Shown: in pieces, positions 1 to 5,654 of the stretch
Layout: each line of letters opens with the position of its first letter
Numbering within the stretch: position 1 is the stretch's first letter
Assembly (NCBI GenBank): GCA_963928645.1
Contig: CAWVGT010000305.1
Location: forward strand, 1 to 10,901
Reading direction: 5' to 3'
DNA: 10,901 nucleotides
DNA from: Fimadaptatus sp963928645
Lineage (GTDB): Bacteria > Bacillota > Clostridia > Christensenellales > Aristaeellaceae
The notes under the pieces: generated by a model
What the model was told of the DNA's origin: nothing
Seen by the model: the letters and a program-made list of their open reading frames with translations, nothing else
The model's database searches: none
Position numbers and translations under genes: made by a program

Positions 1-898
1 GCATTATATTCATGCACTGCAGCGCTGCGCCGCTGGCGCCCTTGCCCAGGTTGTCCAACCGCGCGGTCAGCGTCGCGCGCCCGTCGCCGCCGCATACGAA
101 TATCTGCATCATGTTGGTGTCGTGCAGCGCCTGCGCGTCTATATAGCCGCCATCGGTGTAGTTCAGCGGCATCACCTCGACGAACTTCGCGCCTGCGTAG
201 TGCTTTACGTATACGTCGTGCACCTGTTCCAGCGTCGCGCCGACCTCGTCCAGGAACAGCGGCACGCTCACCAGCATGCCCTGCGGAAAGTCGCACACCG
301 CCGGTTCGAATATCGGCGTCACGTCCAGGCCGCATATCGCGCGCATCTCGGGCAGGTGCTTGTGGCTGAGCGTCAGCGCATACTTGCGCGGGCTGTCAAA
401 AGCCGCGGGACGGTCGGCGCTCTCATATGCCTCTATCGCCTTGCGGCCCGCGCCGGTGTAGCCCGACACCGCGTTGCACTTAATGTGCGCGTCCGCGCCC
501 AGCAGCCCCGCCTGCCGCAGCGGGTACACCAGCGCGCAGAACCCGCTCGCGTAGCACCCCGGCACCGCCACGCGCGCGCTCTGCGCTATGCGCCCGTACT
601 GGCCCGCTATCAGCTCCGGGAAGCCGTACACCCAGCCCGGCGCGGTGCGGTGCGCGGTGCTGGCGTCGATTATGCGCGTGTTGGGGTTCGTGCACAGCTC
701 GACCGCCTCGCGCGCCGCCTGGTCCGGCAGGCACAAAAACACTATGTCGGCCGCGTTTATGCAGCGCGCGCGCTCGGCGCTGTCCTTGCGCAGCGCCGGG
801 TCTATCTCTATCACTTCGACGCCGCCGCGCCCCGCGAGCCGCTGGCGTATCTTCAGTCCGGTCGTGCCCTCCTGGCCGTCTACGTATATCCTCGTCAT
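1..898 (-). CDS. argC: N-acetyl-gamma-glutamyl-phosphate reductase, type 2 (partial, C-terminus cut by window edge)
   Basis: ArgC reduces N-acetyl-glutamyl-phosphate to the semialdehyde with NADPH, the third step of arginine synthesis, in the cytoplasm. The frame is open from the ATG at 898 to the left edge, giving 299 codons. It begins MTRIYVDGQEGTTGLKI, a glycine-rich nucleotide-binding start (residues 8-14). It continues with IVFLCLPDQAAREAV (52-66) and the catalytic-cysteine motif VPGCYASGF (Cys115). The short N-terminal domain and the GQEGTTGL start fit the type 2 form (about 310 residues) rather than the longer type 1, so only some ten residues should be missing. The visible end, LQCMNIM, matches the usual family C-terminus. 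GGAGGT at 906-911 lies 7 nt before the ATG and fixes the start. It lies 161 bp downstream of azlD on the same strand but has its own promoter. No other arg gene is visible. Ile codons are 15 ATA of 17. Confidence 0.93.
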   Translation of the reverse strand, partial: MTRIYVDGQEGTTGLKIRQRLAGRGGVEVIEIDPALRKDSAERARCINAADIVFLCLPDQAAREAVELCTNPNTRIIDASTAHRTAPGWVYGFPELIAGQYGRIAQSARVAVPGCYASGFCALVYPLRQAGLLGADAHIKCNAVSGYTGAGRKAIEAYESADRPAAFDSPRKYALTLSHKHLPEMRAICGLDVTPIFEPAVCDFPQGMLVSVPLFLDEVGATLEQVHDVYVKHYAGAKFVEVMPLNYTDGGYIDAQALHDTNMMQIFVCGGDGRATLTARLDNLGKGASGAALQCMNIM

Positions 899-914
899 CG
901 CTCTGACCTCCGGT

Positions 915-958
915 TGTATAGTTATGCTTGATTAGGGTTCGTTTTCGCATATTATACA
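915..958. promoter_or_regulatory. Inverted repeat across the argC -10 and leader, possible operator
   Basis: The plus strand carries tgtatagttatgc (915-927) and gcatattataca (947-958). These are reverse complements apart from a small mismatch or indel in the middle. The right arm covers the argC -10 box and the left arm lies just upstream of its ribosome binding site. Such an AT-rich inverted repeat in a GC-rich region could be a repressor site; ArgR is the obvious candidate by function. The arms do not clearly match the ARG-box consensus, so the regulator is a guess. Confidence 0.35.
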
Positions 959-979
959 TCATATCGCGCCGATGCGCAA
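951..979 (-). promoter_or_regulatory. Putative argC promoter
   Basis: On the minus strand TTGCGC (974-979) and a perfect TATAAT (951-956) are separated by 17 bp. The -10 hexamer is about 40 bp upstream of the GGAGGT site of argC. The -35 box matches the consensus at only three positions, so the call rests mainly on the -10 and the spacing. It implies that argC can be transcribed independently of azlCD. Confidence 0.55.
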
Positions 980-1059
980 CGCCATGCCGCATTGTTAACC
1001 CGACCCGTCGACCGCCCTCGCGGCGCCGGGCGAGCCGCGCCCAACCCGCCGCGCCCGCG

Positions 1060-1395
1060 TCACGCGAACGCGAACTGCACCAGCAGCATGTACGCCAGCG
1101 TGCCGCAGAATATGCTTATCAGCGCATTGCGCCGCCACAGGTGCAGCCCCACGACCAGCGCGCACGCTATCAGCTCGGGCAGGCCGCGCGCGCCCGCCGT
1201 GAAGTCGACGTCCTTGAGGCAGTACAACACCAGCATCGCCATTATAGCCGGTGGCAGCATCCGCCCCAAGTACAGCACCACGCGCGGCGCGGGCCGGCTG
1301 CCAAGCAGCAGAAACGGCGTGGCGCGCGTGGCGAACGTGATCGCGCCCAGCGTCAGCAATACCAGCCCGTACTCGGCCGGCGACAGCGTAGTCAT
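1060..1395 (-). CDS. azlD: AzlD family membrane subunit of a branched-chain amino acid exporter
   Basis: This 111-residue, very hydrophobic protein begins MTTLSPAEYGLVLLTLGAI and has about four predicted membrane segments. AzlD pairs with AzlC in the inner membrane to export branched-chain amino acids or analogues (YgaH with YgaZ in E. coli). The motif TFATRATPFLLLG (residues 20-32), followed by RMLPPAIMAMLVLYCLKD (45-62), is typical of the family, and the length is normal. The start is chosen because it overlaps the azlC stop as ATGA (1392-1395). A purine-rich GGAGG site lies within the last azlC codons, implying translational coupling. A longer frame extends upstream through azlC, but it is only the antiparallel-free shadow of that gene in another frame. 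Confidence 0.92.
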   Translation of the reverse strand: MTTLSPAEYGLVLLTLGAITFATRATPFLLLGSRPAPRVVLYLGRMLPPAIMAMLVLYCLKDVDFTAGARGLPELIACALVVGLHLWRRNALISIFCGTLAYMLLVQFAFA

Positions 1396-2372
1396 CTTAC
1401 CGCCCCCTCCTGATAGCGCTCTATGCCGCGGCGCGCTCCGATCAGCACCGCCAGCATCAGCAGCATGCCGCCCAGCAGCATGTTGTCCGGCAGCGCGAGG
1501 CGCATTATCAGCGCGCACGCCGCGCCTATCAGCGCCGGCAGCCGGTTGTTCCGGTGGCGCAGCTGGTCGACGAGTATCGTTATGAACAGCGCCGTCAGCG
1601 AAAAGTCCAGCCCCTTTGTGTTTATGGGCAGCAGCATGCCTATCGCCGCGCCCATAACGCTGCCCAGTATCCAGTACGCGTGGCACAGCAGCTGCACATG
1701 AGAGTTGTATTTAGCCCGATCCGCGCCCGGCGGCACGTTGCCCGACGCCAGCAGCGCATACGCCTCGTCGGTCAGCTCGAACATCAGCTGAAAGCGATAC
1801 CGGCCCGCGTGCGCGTACTCGTCCAGCAGCGACAGCCCGTACACCATGTGCCGCGCGTTCAGAAAGAACGTCGCCACCGCCATCTCGACCAGCGTCGCGC
1901 CCGACGCCAGCATCTGCGCCGCCAGGAACTGGCCCGAGCCCGCGTACAGCGCCAGCGACATCGCGCCCGCCGCCAGCGCGCCGTAGCCCGCCGCGTTCAG
2001 CAGCAGCCCAAACGCCGACCCCAGCGCCAGATACCCGCACAGCACTGGCACCGTCGCCCGCAGCGCCGCGCGCCACAACTGCCGCGCCGCGTCGGTGGAA
2101 TGCGCCGCTTTGGTGGGCTGCGCCGCGTCGGTGGGCTGCGCCGCGTCGGTGGAATGCGCCGCGTCGGTGGAATGCACCGCTTTGGTGGGCTGCGCCGCGT
2201 CGGCGGGCTGCGCCGCGTCGGCGGTCTGCATCACCACGTCGGGCAACGTAACTCCCTCAACCTGCGCCGCACCTTCGACCTGCGCCGCGCCGTCGCTTTC
2301 GCTGCGCCGCTCCCGTGTCCCATTTTGGTTTTTGCCCGGATAGCCGGGCTTATGTCGTGCGTTTTCTGACAT
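1392..2372 (-). CDS. azlC: AzlC family transporter with a long repeat-containing N-terminal extension
   Basis: This is the large subunit of the AzlCD branched-chain amino acid exporter and an integral membrane protein. Of 326 residues, the canonical AzlC domain occupies about 98-326 (roughly 229 residues, the usual family length). It has the family motifs YAGSGQFLAAQ (143-153), FFLNARHMVYGLSL (169-182), FELTDEAYALL (198-208) and GLDFSLTALFIT (254-265). Residues 1-97 are extra: a polar, presumably cytosolic and disordered segment with two AAQVEG repeats (29-40) and eight hexapeptides of the type QPTDAA or HSTDAA (49-96). I know of no function for such a tail on AzlC. The start at 2372 is preferred because GGAGGT (2377-2382) precedes it; the frame stays open to 2492 without another good site. 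It overlaps azlD by 4 bp. Confidence 0.88.
   Translation of the reverse strand: MSENARHKPGYPGKNQNGTRERRSESDGAAQVEGAAQVEGVTLPDVVMQTADAAQPADAAQPTKAVHSTDAAHSTDAAQPTDAAQPTKAAHSTDAARQLWRAALRATVPVLCGYLALGSAFGLLLNAAGYGALAAGAMSLALYAGSGQFLAAQMLASGATLVEMAVATFFLNARHMVYGLSLLDEYAHAGRYRFQLMFELTDEAYALLASGNVPPGADRAKYNSHVQLLCHAYWILGSVMGAAIGMLLPINTKGLDFSLTALFITILVDQLRHRNNRLPALIGAACALIMRLALPDNMLLGGMLLMLAVLIGARRGIERYQEGAVR
2085..2228. repeat. 18-bp coding minisatellite, eight units, inside azlC
   Basis: Eight contiguous 18-bp units run from 2085 to 2228 without interruption. Units start at 2085, 2103, 2121, 2139, 2157, 2175, 2193 and 2211, with plus-strand form cgccgcgtcggtggaatg or close variants. Two variable spots (gtcggt/tttggt and ggaatg/gggctg) alternate between units, so part of the array looks duplicated as a block. 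The period is a multiple of three and encodes the hexapeptides at AzlC residues 49-96. A change in copy number would lengthen or shorten the tail without breaking the frame. Confidence 0.95.
2253..2288. repeat. Two-unit 18-bp repeat encoding AAQVEG twice, in azlC
   Basis: A second tandem duplication with the same 18-bp period lies nearer the start of azlC. It encodes AAQVEG twice (residues 29-40). Its sequence differs from the eight-unit array, so it appears to be an independent expansion in the same low-complexity tail. Confidence 0.85.
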
Positions 2373-2376
2373 ATAT

Positions 2377-2382
2377 ACCTCC
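2377..2382 (-). promoter_or_regulatory. Ribosome binding site deciding the azlC start
   Basis: GGAGGT on the minus strand lies 4 nt before the ATG at 2372. It selects MSENARHKPG as the N-terminus over the in-frame ATG at 2492, which has no comparable site and would add residues overlapping the promoter region. Confidence 0.75.
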
Positions 2383-2433
2383 CACGCGTCGGTCGCGCGC
2401 TGCTTACAAGTGCGAATATGATATACCCCGCGT

Positions 2434-2461
2434 ATTATGCTCGCGCGCAAACTATTGCTAA
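2434..2461 (-). promoter_or_regulatory. Putative azlCD promoter
   Basis: On the minus strand TTAGCA (2456-2461) and CATAAT (2434-2439) are separated by 16 bp, about 50 bp upstream of the azlC ribosome binding site. The -35 matches four of six consensus bases and the -10 five of six. The 287-bp gap 2373-2659 is AT-richer than its surroundings and holds this promoter and the divergent one for the amidohydrolase; I see no other gene in it. Confidence 0.45.
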
Positions 2462-2594
2462 CTTTTCGCAAACCCGCCACATATTTATGCACCTTCCCCG
2501 AACATTCGCGCCGATTTGCGCATAACCGTTCTGATTTTATGCAATATTTTACAGAATTAGTGGGATTTACGCCCCGCGCTTAACCTATGCGCGC

Positions 2595-2624
2595 TGTACC
2601 CGCACGGCGCGTTTGTGGTATAAT
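2595..2624 (+). promoter_or_regulatory. Putative amidohydrolase promoter (extended -10)
   Basis: A perfect TATAAT (2619-2624) preceded by TGG gives an extended -10. A weak -35-like TGTACC lies 18 bp upstream (2595-2600). The expected transcription start is near 2631, about 30 nt before the ATG. A modest Shine-Dalgarno (AGGAAG, 2645-2650) follows, 9 nt before the start codon. Confidence 0.65.
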
Positions 2625-2659
2625 TCCCGCACACAACGAGATACAGGAAGCGTGATTAT

Positions 2660-3445
2660 ATGTTTATATACGACGTACATGCCCATGTCTTTCCTAACAA
2701 GATAGCGCTCAAGGCCGCCCAGAGCATAGGCGACTTCTACTCGCTGCACATGGACTGCGACGGCACCGTCGACCAGCTGATCGACATCGCCCGCCAGACC
2801 GGCATAAACCGCCTGTGCATCTACTCGGTCGCGCTCAACGTGCACGCGATGCAGTCGATAAACTCGTTCATAAGCTCGCAGCTCCAGGCGCACCCCGACC
2901 TGTTCACCGGCATGGCGGCGATACACCCGGACTGCCCCGACTTTGACGCGCTGATCGAACAGGCGCGCGCGATGGGCTTCAAGGGCTTCAAGATACACCC
3001 CGACATGCAGAAGTTCGCGCTCGACGAAAAGCGCGTGATGGACATGTTTGCGGCGATAGAGGGCCGCATGCCCATAATCATACACACCGGCGACAGCCGC
3101 TTCAACTACTCGCACCCGTCGCAGATGAAGCGCGTGCTGGACGCGTTCCCGAACCTGGTGTGCGTGTGCGCGCACCTGGGCGGCTGGAGCGAGTGGGACG
3201 ACGCGTACCGCATGCTGGCCAAATATGACAACGTGTACGTGGACACGTCGTCGTCGCTGTACGCGATGGCGCCTGAACATGCCGCACAGATAATCCGCCA
3301 CTATGCGCGCGAGCGGGTGATGTTCGGCACCGACTACCCGATGTGGCATGCCCGCGAGGAGCTGGCGCGCATAGCCGCCGTGCCGCTGACTGATGACGAG
3401 CGCGAGCGCATTATGGGCCTGAACGCGCTGGAGCTGCTGGGCTGA
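2660..3445 (+). CDS. Amidohydrolase-2 family metal-dependent hydrolase (TIM barrel)
   Basis: This 261-residue protein is of the amidohydrolase-related family (PF04909 type), which includes cytosolic hydrolases and decarboxylases. Metal and active-site positions are in the expected order: DVHAHVF (His7, His9) on strand 1, GFKGFKIHPD (Lys111, His113), IIIHTGD (His142), CAHLGG (His172) and FGTDYPM (Asp225). The C-terminal helix RERIMGLNALELLG is also typical. Length is normal and no signal peptide is visible, so it should be cytosolic. The substrate cannot be told from sequence. The ATG at 2660 is supported by AGGAAG 9 nt upstream and by the motif starting at residue 5. It stands alone on its strand, divergent from azlC. 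Its last 64 bp form part of the first unit of the tandem array that follows. Ile codons are 13 ATA, 6 ATC and 1 ATT. Confidence 0.9.
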   Translation: MFIYDVHAHVFPNKIALKAAQSIGDFYSLHMDCDGTVDQLIDIARQTGINRLCIYSVALNVHAMQSINSFISSQLQAHPDLFTGMAAIHPDCPDFDALIEQARAMGFKGFKIHPDMQKFALDEKRVMDMFAAIEGRMPIIIHTGDSRFNYSHPSQMKRVLDAFPNLVCVCAHLGGWSEWDDAYRMLAKYDNVYVDTSSSLYAMAPEHAAQIIRHYARERVMFGTDYPMWHAREELARIAAVPLTDDERERIMGLNALELLG

Positions 3446-3497
3446 GGCGCGGAGACGGGCAGGACGCGCCGGTAGCGTTTGTCGCTGTCCTCCCCAC

Positions 3498-3587
3498 GAG
3501 GAGCTGGCGCGCATGGCCGACGGGCCGCTGACCGATTACGAGCGCGAGCGCAATATGGAGCTGAACGCGCTGGAGCTGCTGGGCTGA
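3498..3587 (+). pseudogene. Duplicated C-terminal fragment of the amidohydrolase
   Basis: Thirty codons with an intact frame and stop repeat the end of the gene upstream. They read EELARMADGP then LTDYERERN then MELNALELLG, against EELARIAAVP, LTDDERERI and MGLNALELLG in the parent. Six of 29 residues differ and all six changes are non-synonymous, as expected for an unselected copy. There is no start or ribosome binding site that would make it a protein. Confidence 0.75.
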
Positions 3588-3656
3588 GGCGCGGCGACGG
3601 GCCGGGCGCATCGGGCGCGTTTGGCACCAATTGCCCCAATGTGACACGCCCGCTAG

Positions 3657-4121
3657 TACCTCCGTGCCGCTGACCGACGACGAGCGCGAGCGAGTTATGT
3701 GTCTGAATACGGTGAGGCACTCGGCTGGCATTAGACAATGATTGACTGCGAACCAGATCTGGCGCATTGGCCATATTCAACGCCAATCACTATATGTGGC
3801 ACGCCTTCCAATACCTCCGTGCCGCTGACCGGCGCTGAGCGCGAGCGAGTTATGTGTCTGAATACGGTGAGGCACTCGGCTGGCATTTGACAATGATTGA
3901 CTGCGGGCCGGGTCTGGCGCATTGGCCATATTCAACGCCAATCGCTATATGTGACGCGCCTGCAAGTACCTCCGTGCCGCTGACTGGCGCTAAGCGCGAG
4001 CGAGTTATGTGTCTGATTACGGTGAGGCACTCGGCTGGCATTAGACAATGATTGACTGCGAACCAGATCTGGCGCATTGGCCATATTCAACGCCAATCGC
4101 TATATGTGACGCGCCCGCAAG
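3657..4121. repeat. Three consecutive 155-bp units with a conserved hairpin
   Basis: Units at 3657-3811, 3812-3966 and 3967-4121 are close in sequence. By manual alignment the mismatches are about 14 (first versus second), 9 (second versus third) and 13 (first versus third) in 155 positions. Each contains the inverted repeat attggc...gccaat with a 10-nt loop (3766-3787, 3921-3942, 4076-4097). In the second and third units the stem extends with gcg/cgc past one bulged base. Units one and three share ccagatctgg, a perfect palindrome that is changed in unit two. Confidence 0.9.
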
Positions 4122-4245
4122 TACCTCCGTGCCGCTGACTGGCGCTGAACGCGAGTTATGTGTCTGCATATTGTGAAGCTGCTGAGCCGAGGCGCGACGG
4201 CGGCCGGCGTACATGTCTGGCATATCAGATGTACCAAACCCAAAC

Positions 4246-4302
4246 ATGAGTAAAAACTAACGCACGACCGCTACGCGACTTGCCGCGCAACGGTCGTGCG
4301 TT
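4246..4302 (-). terminator. Rho-independent terminator of the alpha/beta hydrolase gene
   Basis: The arms aacgcacgaccg (4259-4270) and cggtcgtgcgtt (4291-4302) pair perfectly over 12 bp. The 20-nt loop can form a small inner stem (cgcg/cgcg). Read on the minus strand, the stem is followed by TTAGTTTTTAC, a good U-tract. It lies about 30 bp after the stop of the minus-strand hydrolase gene. There is no T-run on the plus side, so it is probably one-directional. Confidence 0.85.
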
Positions 4303-4334
4303 GCATCTATCCGGGCCATGGCCACGCCGCCCGG

Positions 4335-5243
4335 TCACATGAGATACGTGTTCAAAAACCGCACAATCAATTCGTACACCGGCCGGGTCCAGCAGCCCGG
4401 CCCATGACCCGCGCCGGCTATCTTCACGAACTCGGCGCGCCCGCCGCACTCGCGCACCCGCCGGCAGAACCGCACGCCCTGCGCCACCGGTATGATCGGG
4501 TCGTCGTCGCCCTGCAGGAACAGGAACGGCGGCATCGGCTGCCCGTCACGCATGTAGCTCGTCGCGCTGGCCTCGCGCAGCATGCGCTCGGGGTCGGCCC
4601 TGTAGTCGTCCTTGTACATCTCGTGCGCCTCGAACGGCACCTCGCCCTCGCCCGGACGCAGCTGCTTGCGCTCGGCCAGCCGGTCGGCCACCAGCCGCTC
4701 AAAGTCGTTCGGGCCGTAGAATATCACGCACGCCCTGACCGTGCGCTCCATGTCCAGGTGCTCCCCTATGTTGAAGCGTTCCTCGCGCCCCGCCAGCGCG
4801 CCCAGCGCCACGGTGTGCCCGCCCGACGAGTCGCCCAGCAGCGCCACGCGCGCCGGGTCTATGCCGTACTCGTCGGCGTGCGCGCGCATGAACCGCACCG
4901 CCTCCATCAGATCCTGCACCGCCGCCGGGAACCGCACGTCGTCCCTGTACGTGCCCCGGTACGATATGCACGCCACTGCGTAGCCGCGTTCGGCGATGTG
5001 CGTCATAGCGGGCACGTGGCGATAGCCCTCCGCGCCCGCCCAGCCCGAGCCCGGCACGTCCACCACCAGCGGCACGCGCCCGCCGCCCGGCACGACCGGC
5101 CTGAGCAGCTGCAGCTTCAGCGCGCCGGTCGGGCGCTGCGCGAACACTATGTCGGGCGTGTAGTTCACCTCGTACAGCTCGCGCGCGTCGCCGTAGAGCA
5201 CGCCGCTTATGTCGGGCGATATCGGGATGTCGACTTTGCTCAT
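4335..5243 (-). CDS. Alpha/beta hydrolase, esterase/lipase-like (BD-FAE type)
   Basis: This 302-residue serine hydrolase has the alpha/beta fold. Visible elements in order are VDVPGSGW (61-68, oxyanion-hole region), ERGYAVACISYRGT (85-98), the nucleophile elbow LLGDSSGGH (135-143, Ser139), the acid loop FLQGDDDPIIPV (242-253, probably Asp248) and GAGHG (277-281, His280). The arrangement resembles the hormone-sensitive-lipase and feruloyl/acetyl-xylan esterase groups, so an ester substrate (short acyl or acetyl) is likely but not shown. No signal peptide or membrane segment is visible, so it is presumably cytosolic. The start at 5243 (MSKVDIPIS) follows GGAGGT by 7 nt. An in-frame ATG 15 nt upstream overlaps that site and is rejected. 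It is a single gene with its own terminator; fhs lies 411 bp upstream on the same strand. I could not identify a convincing promoter. Confidence 0.85.
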   Translation of the reverse strand: MSKVDIPISPDISGVLYGDARELYEVNYTPDIVFAQRPTGALKLQLLRPVVPGGGRVPLVVDVPGSGWAGAEGYRHVPAMTHIAERGYAVACISYRGTYRDDVRFPAAVQDLMEAVRFMRAHADEYGIDPARVALLGDSSGGHTVALGALAGREERFNIGEHLDMERTVRACVIFYGPNDFERLVADRLAERKQLRPGEGEVPFEAHEMYKDDYRADPERMLREASATSYMRDGQPMPPFLFLQGDDDPIIPVAQGVRFCRRVRECGGRAEFVKIAGAGHGPGCWTRPVYELIVRFLNTYLM

Positions 5244-5250
5244 ATTCAAT

Positions 5251-5256
5251 ACCTCC
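5251..5256 (-). promoter_or_regulatory. Ribosome binding site deciding the alpha/beta hydrolase start
   Basis: GGAGGT on the minus strand sits 7 nt upstream of the ATG at 5243. The alternative upstream ATG overlaps this site and has no Shine-Dalgarno sequence of its own at proper spacing. Confidence 0.8.
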
Positions 5257-5325
5257 ATTATATCTTGATAGAGAGTTCTAACCTGGTCGTGCGCGGGCGT
5301 CTGTATGGACGCGCAGAAACAACTT

Positions 5326-5356
5326 GCGGGGCGGTGCCCATGACGGCACGCCCCGC
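5326..5356. repeat. GC-rich palindrome, copy 1 (possible terminator or leader hairpin)
   Basis: gcggggcggtgcc (5326-5338) pairs with ggcacgccccgc (5345-5356) over 12 bp with one bulged G and a 6-nt loop. On the minus strand the stem is followed by AAGTTGTTTCT, a weak U-rich stretch. It could therefore end a transcript from fhs, or be a hairpin in the leader of the downstream hydrolase mRNA. A second copy lies at 5550-5582. Confidence 0.6.
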
Positions 5357-5549
5357 TCAGTTTATTGACAAAAGCCGTTCACGCGCGGACAGTCCTGTTT
5401 TGCCCGCAAGGTTCATAGTCAAAATCAGCAAATCAAGGCCATACAGCTGATATTGCTGCATCGTTTTTGCACGCTTCGACGCATACATAATCCGAATCGA
5501 GTTTCCGGAACTCGTGGCATTCGGCAGTCAGGGCTTAATCGGCGTCCCG

Positions 5550-5582
5550 TGCGGGGCGGTGCCCATCTCGGCGCGCCCCGCA
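5550..5582. repeat. GC-rich palindrome, copy 2, downstream of fhs
   Basis: tgcggggcg (5550-5558) pairs perfectly with cgccccgca (5574-5582) over 9 bp. The left arm and loop start, tgcggggcggtgcccat, are identical to copy 1, while the rest of the loop differs. It lies 73 bp after the fhs stop, where a terminator is expected, but no U-tract follows on the minus strand. Confidence 0.6.
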
Positions 5583-5654
5583 GATATCGCCTCACATCGT
5601 GCGTACCCCGCCCGCGCGGCGGCAGCCAGTCCGGGCGCGATGCGTCCCTTAATC

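Larger units (their letters stand above)
3382..4209. repeat. Tandem array derived from the 3' end of the amidohydrolase gene
   Basis: The motif gccgctgac recurs at 3382, 3524, 3666, 3821, 3976 and 4131, giving unit lengths of 142, 142, 155, 155 and 155 plus a partial last unit. Unit 1 begins inside the amidohydrolase gene (codons for PLTDDERER onward). Unit 2 matches it at about 73 of the first 79 bases. Later units are more degenerate but align along their length: pieces corresponding to FGTDYPMWHA, PLTDDERERIMGLNA and the sequence just after the stop occur in order. The 155-bp units carry about 13 extra bases. The last unit (4131-4209) again resembles the gene tail. Since 142 and 155 are not multiples of three, no common frame runs through the array. 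It fills the gap from 3446 to about 4209; I see no gene in it. Confidence 0.85.
5244..5654. other. Non-coding gap between fhs and the alpha/beta hydrolase gene
   Basis: These 411 bp hold no gene I can support. They contain the two palindromes listed separately, a small stem gcgtc/gacgc near 5300-5316 and the ribosome binding site of the hydrolase. Since fhs and the hydrolase are read in the same direction (minus), the gap should contain the fhs terminator and the hydrolase promoter. Neither is clear. Confidence 0.6.

Noticed and set aside
122..931. Long plus-strand open frame opposite argC
   Set aside because: It is the antisense shadow of argC: the composition is Arg-, Ala- and His-rich with no domain, while the opposite strand encodes a recognisable ArgC.
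1019..1039. cgcggc/gccgcg hairpin after azlD as a terminator
   Set aside because: The stem is only 6 bp and no T-run follows on the minus strand. Such short GC stems are expected by chance here.
1554..2369. Plus-strand open frame with repeated RRVGG-type motifs
   Set aside because: The repeats are the 18-bp azlC minisatellite read on the wrong strand. AzlC family motifs are on the minus strand.
3411..4077. Several overlapping minus-strand frames of 63-150 residues sharing MRQ...AVNHC and GTEVLAG motifs
   Set aside because: They fall in the tandem array. The shared residues come from the repeated DNA in shifting frames (units of 142 or 155 bp are not multiples of three), and no start has a good ribosome binding site.
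5257..5262. TATAAT on the minus strand next to the hydrolase ribosome binding site, as a promoter
   Set aside because: A transcript from it would start within or after the Shine-Dalgarno sequence, and no -35 box lies at the right distance.
4296..5450. 384-codon plus-strand open frame
   Set aside because: Antisense to the alpha/beta hydrolase, which has an intact catalytic triad, ribosome binding site and terminator on the minus strand.
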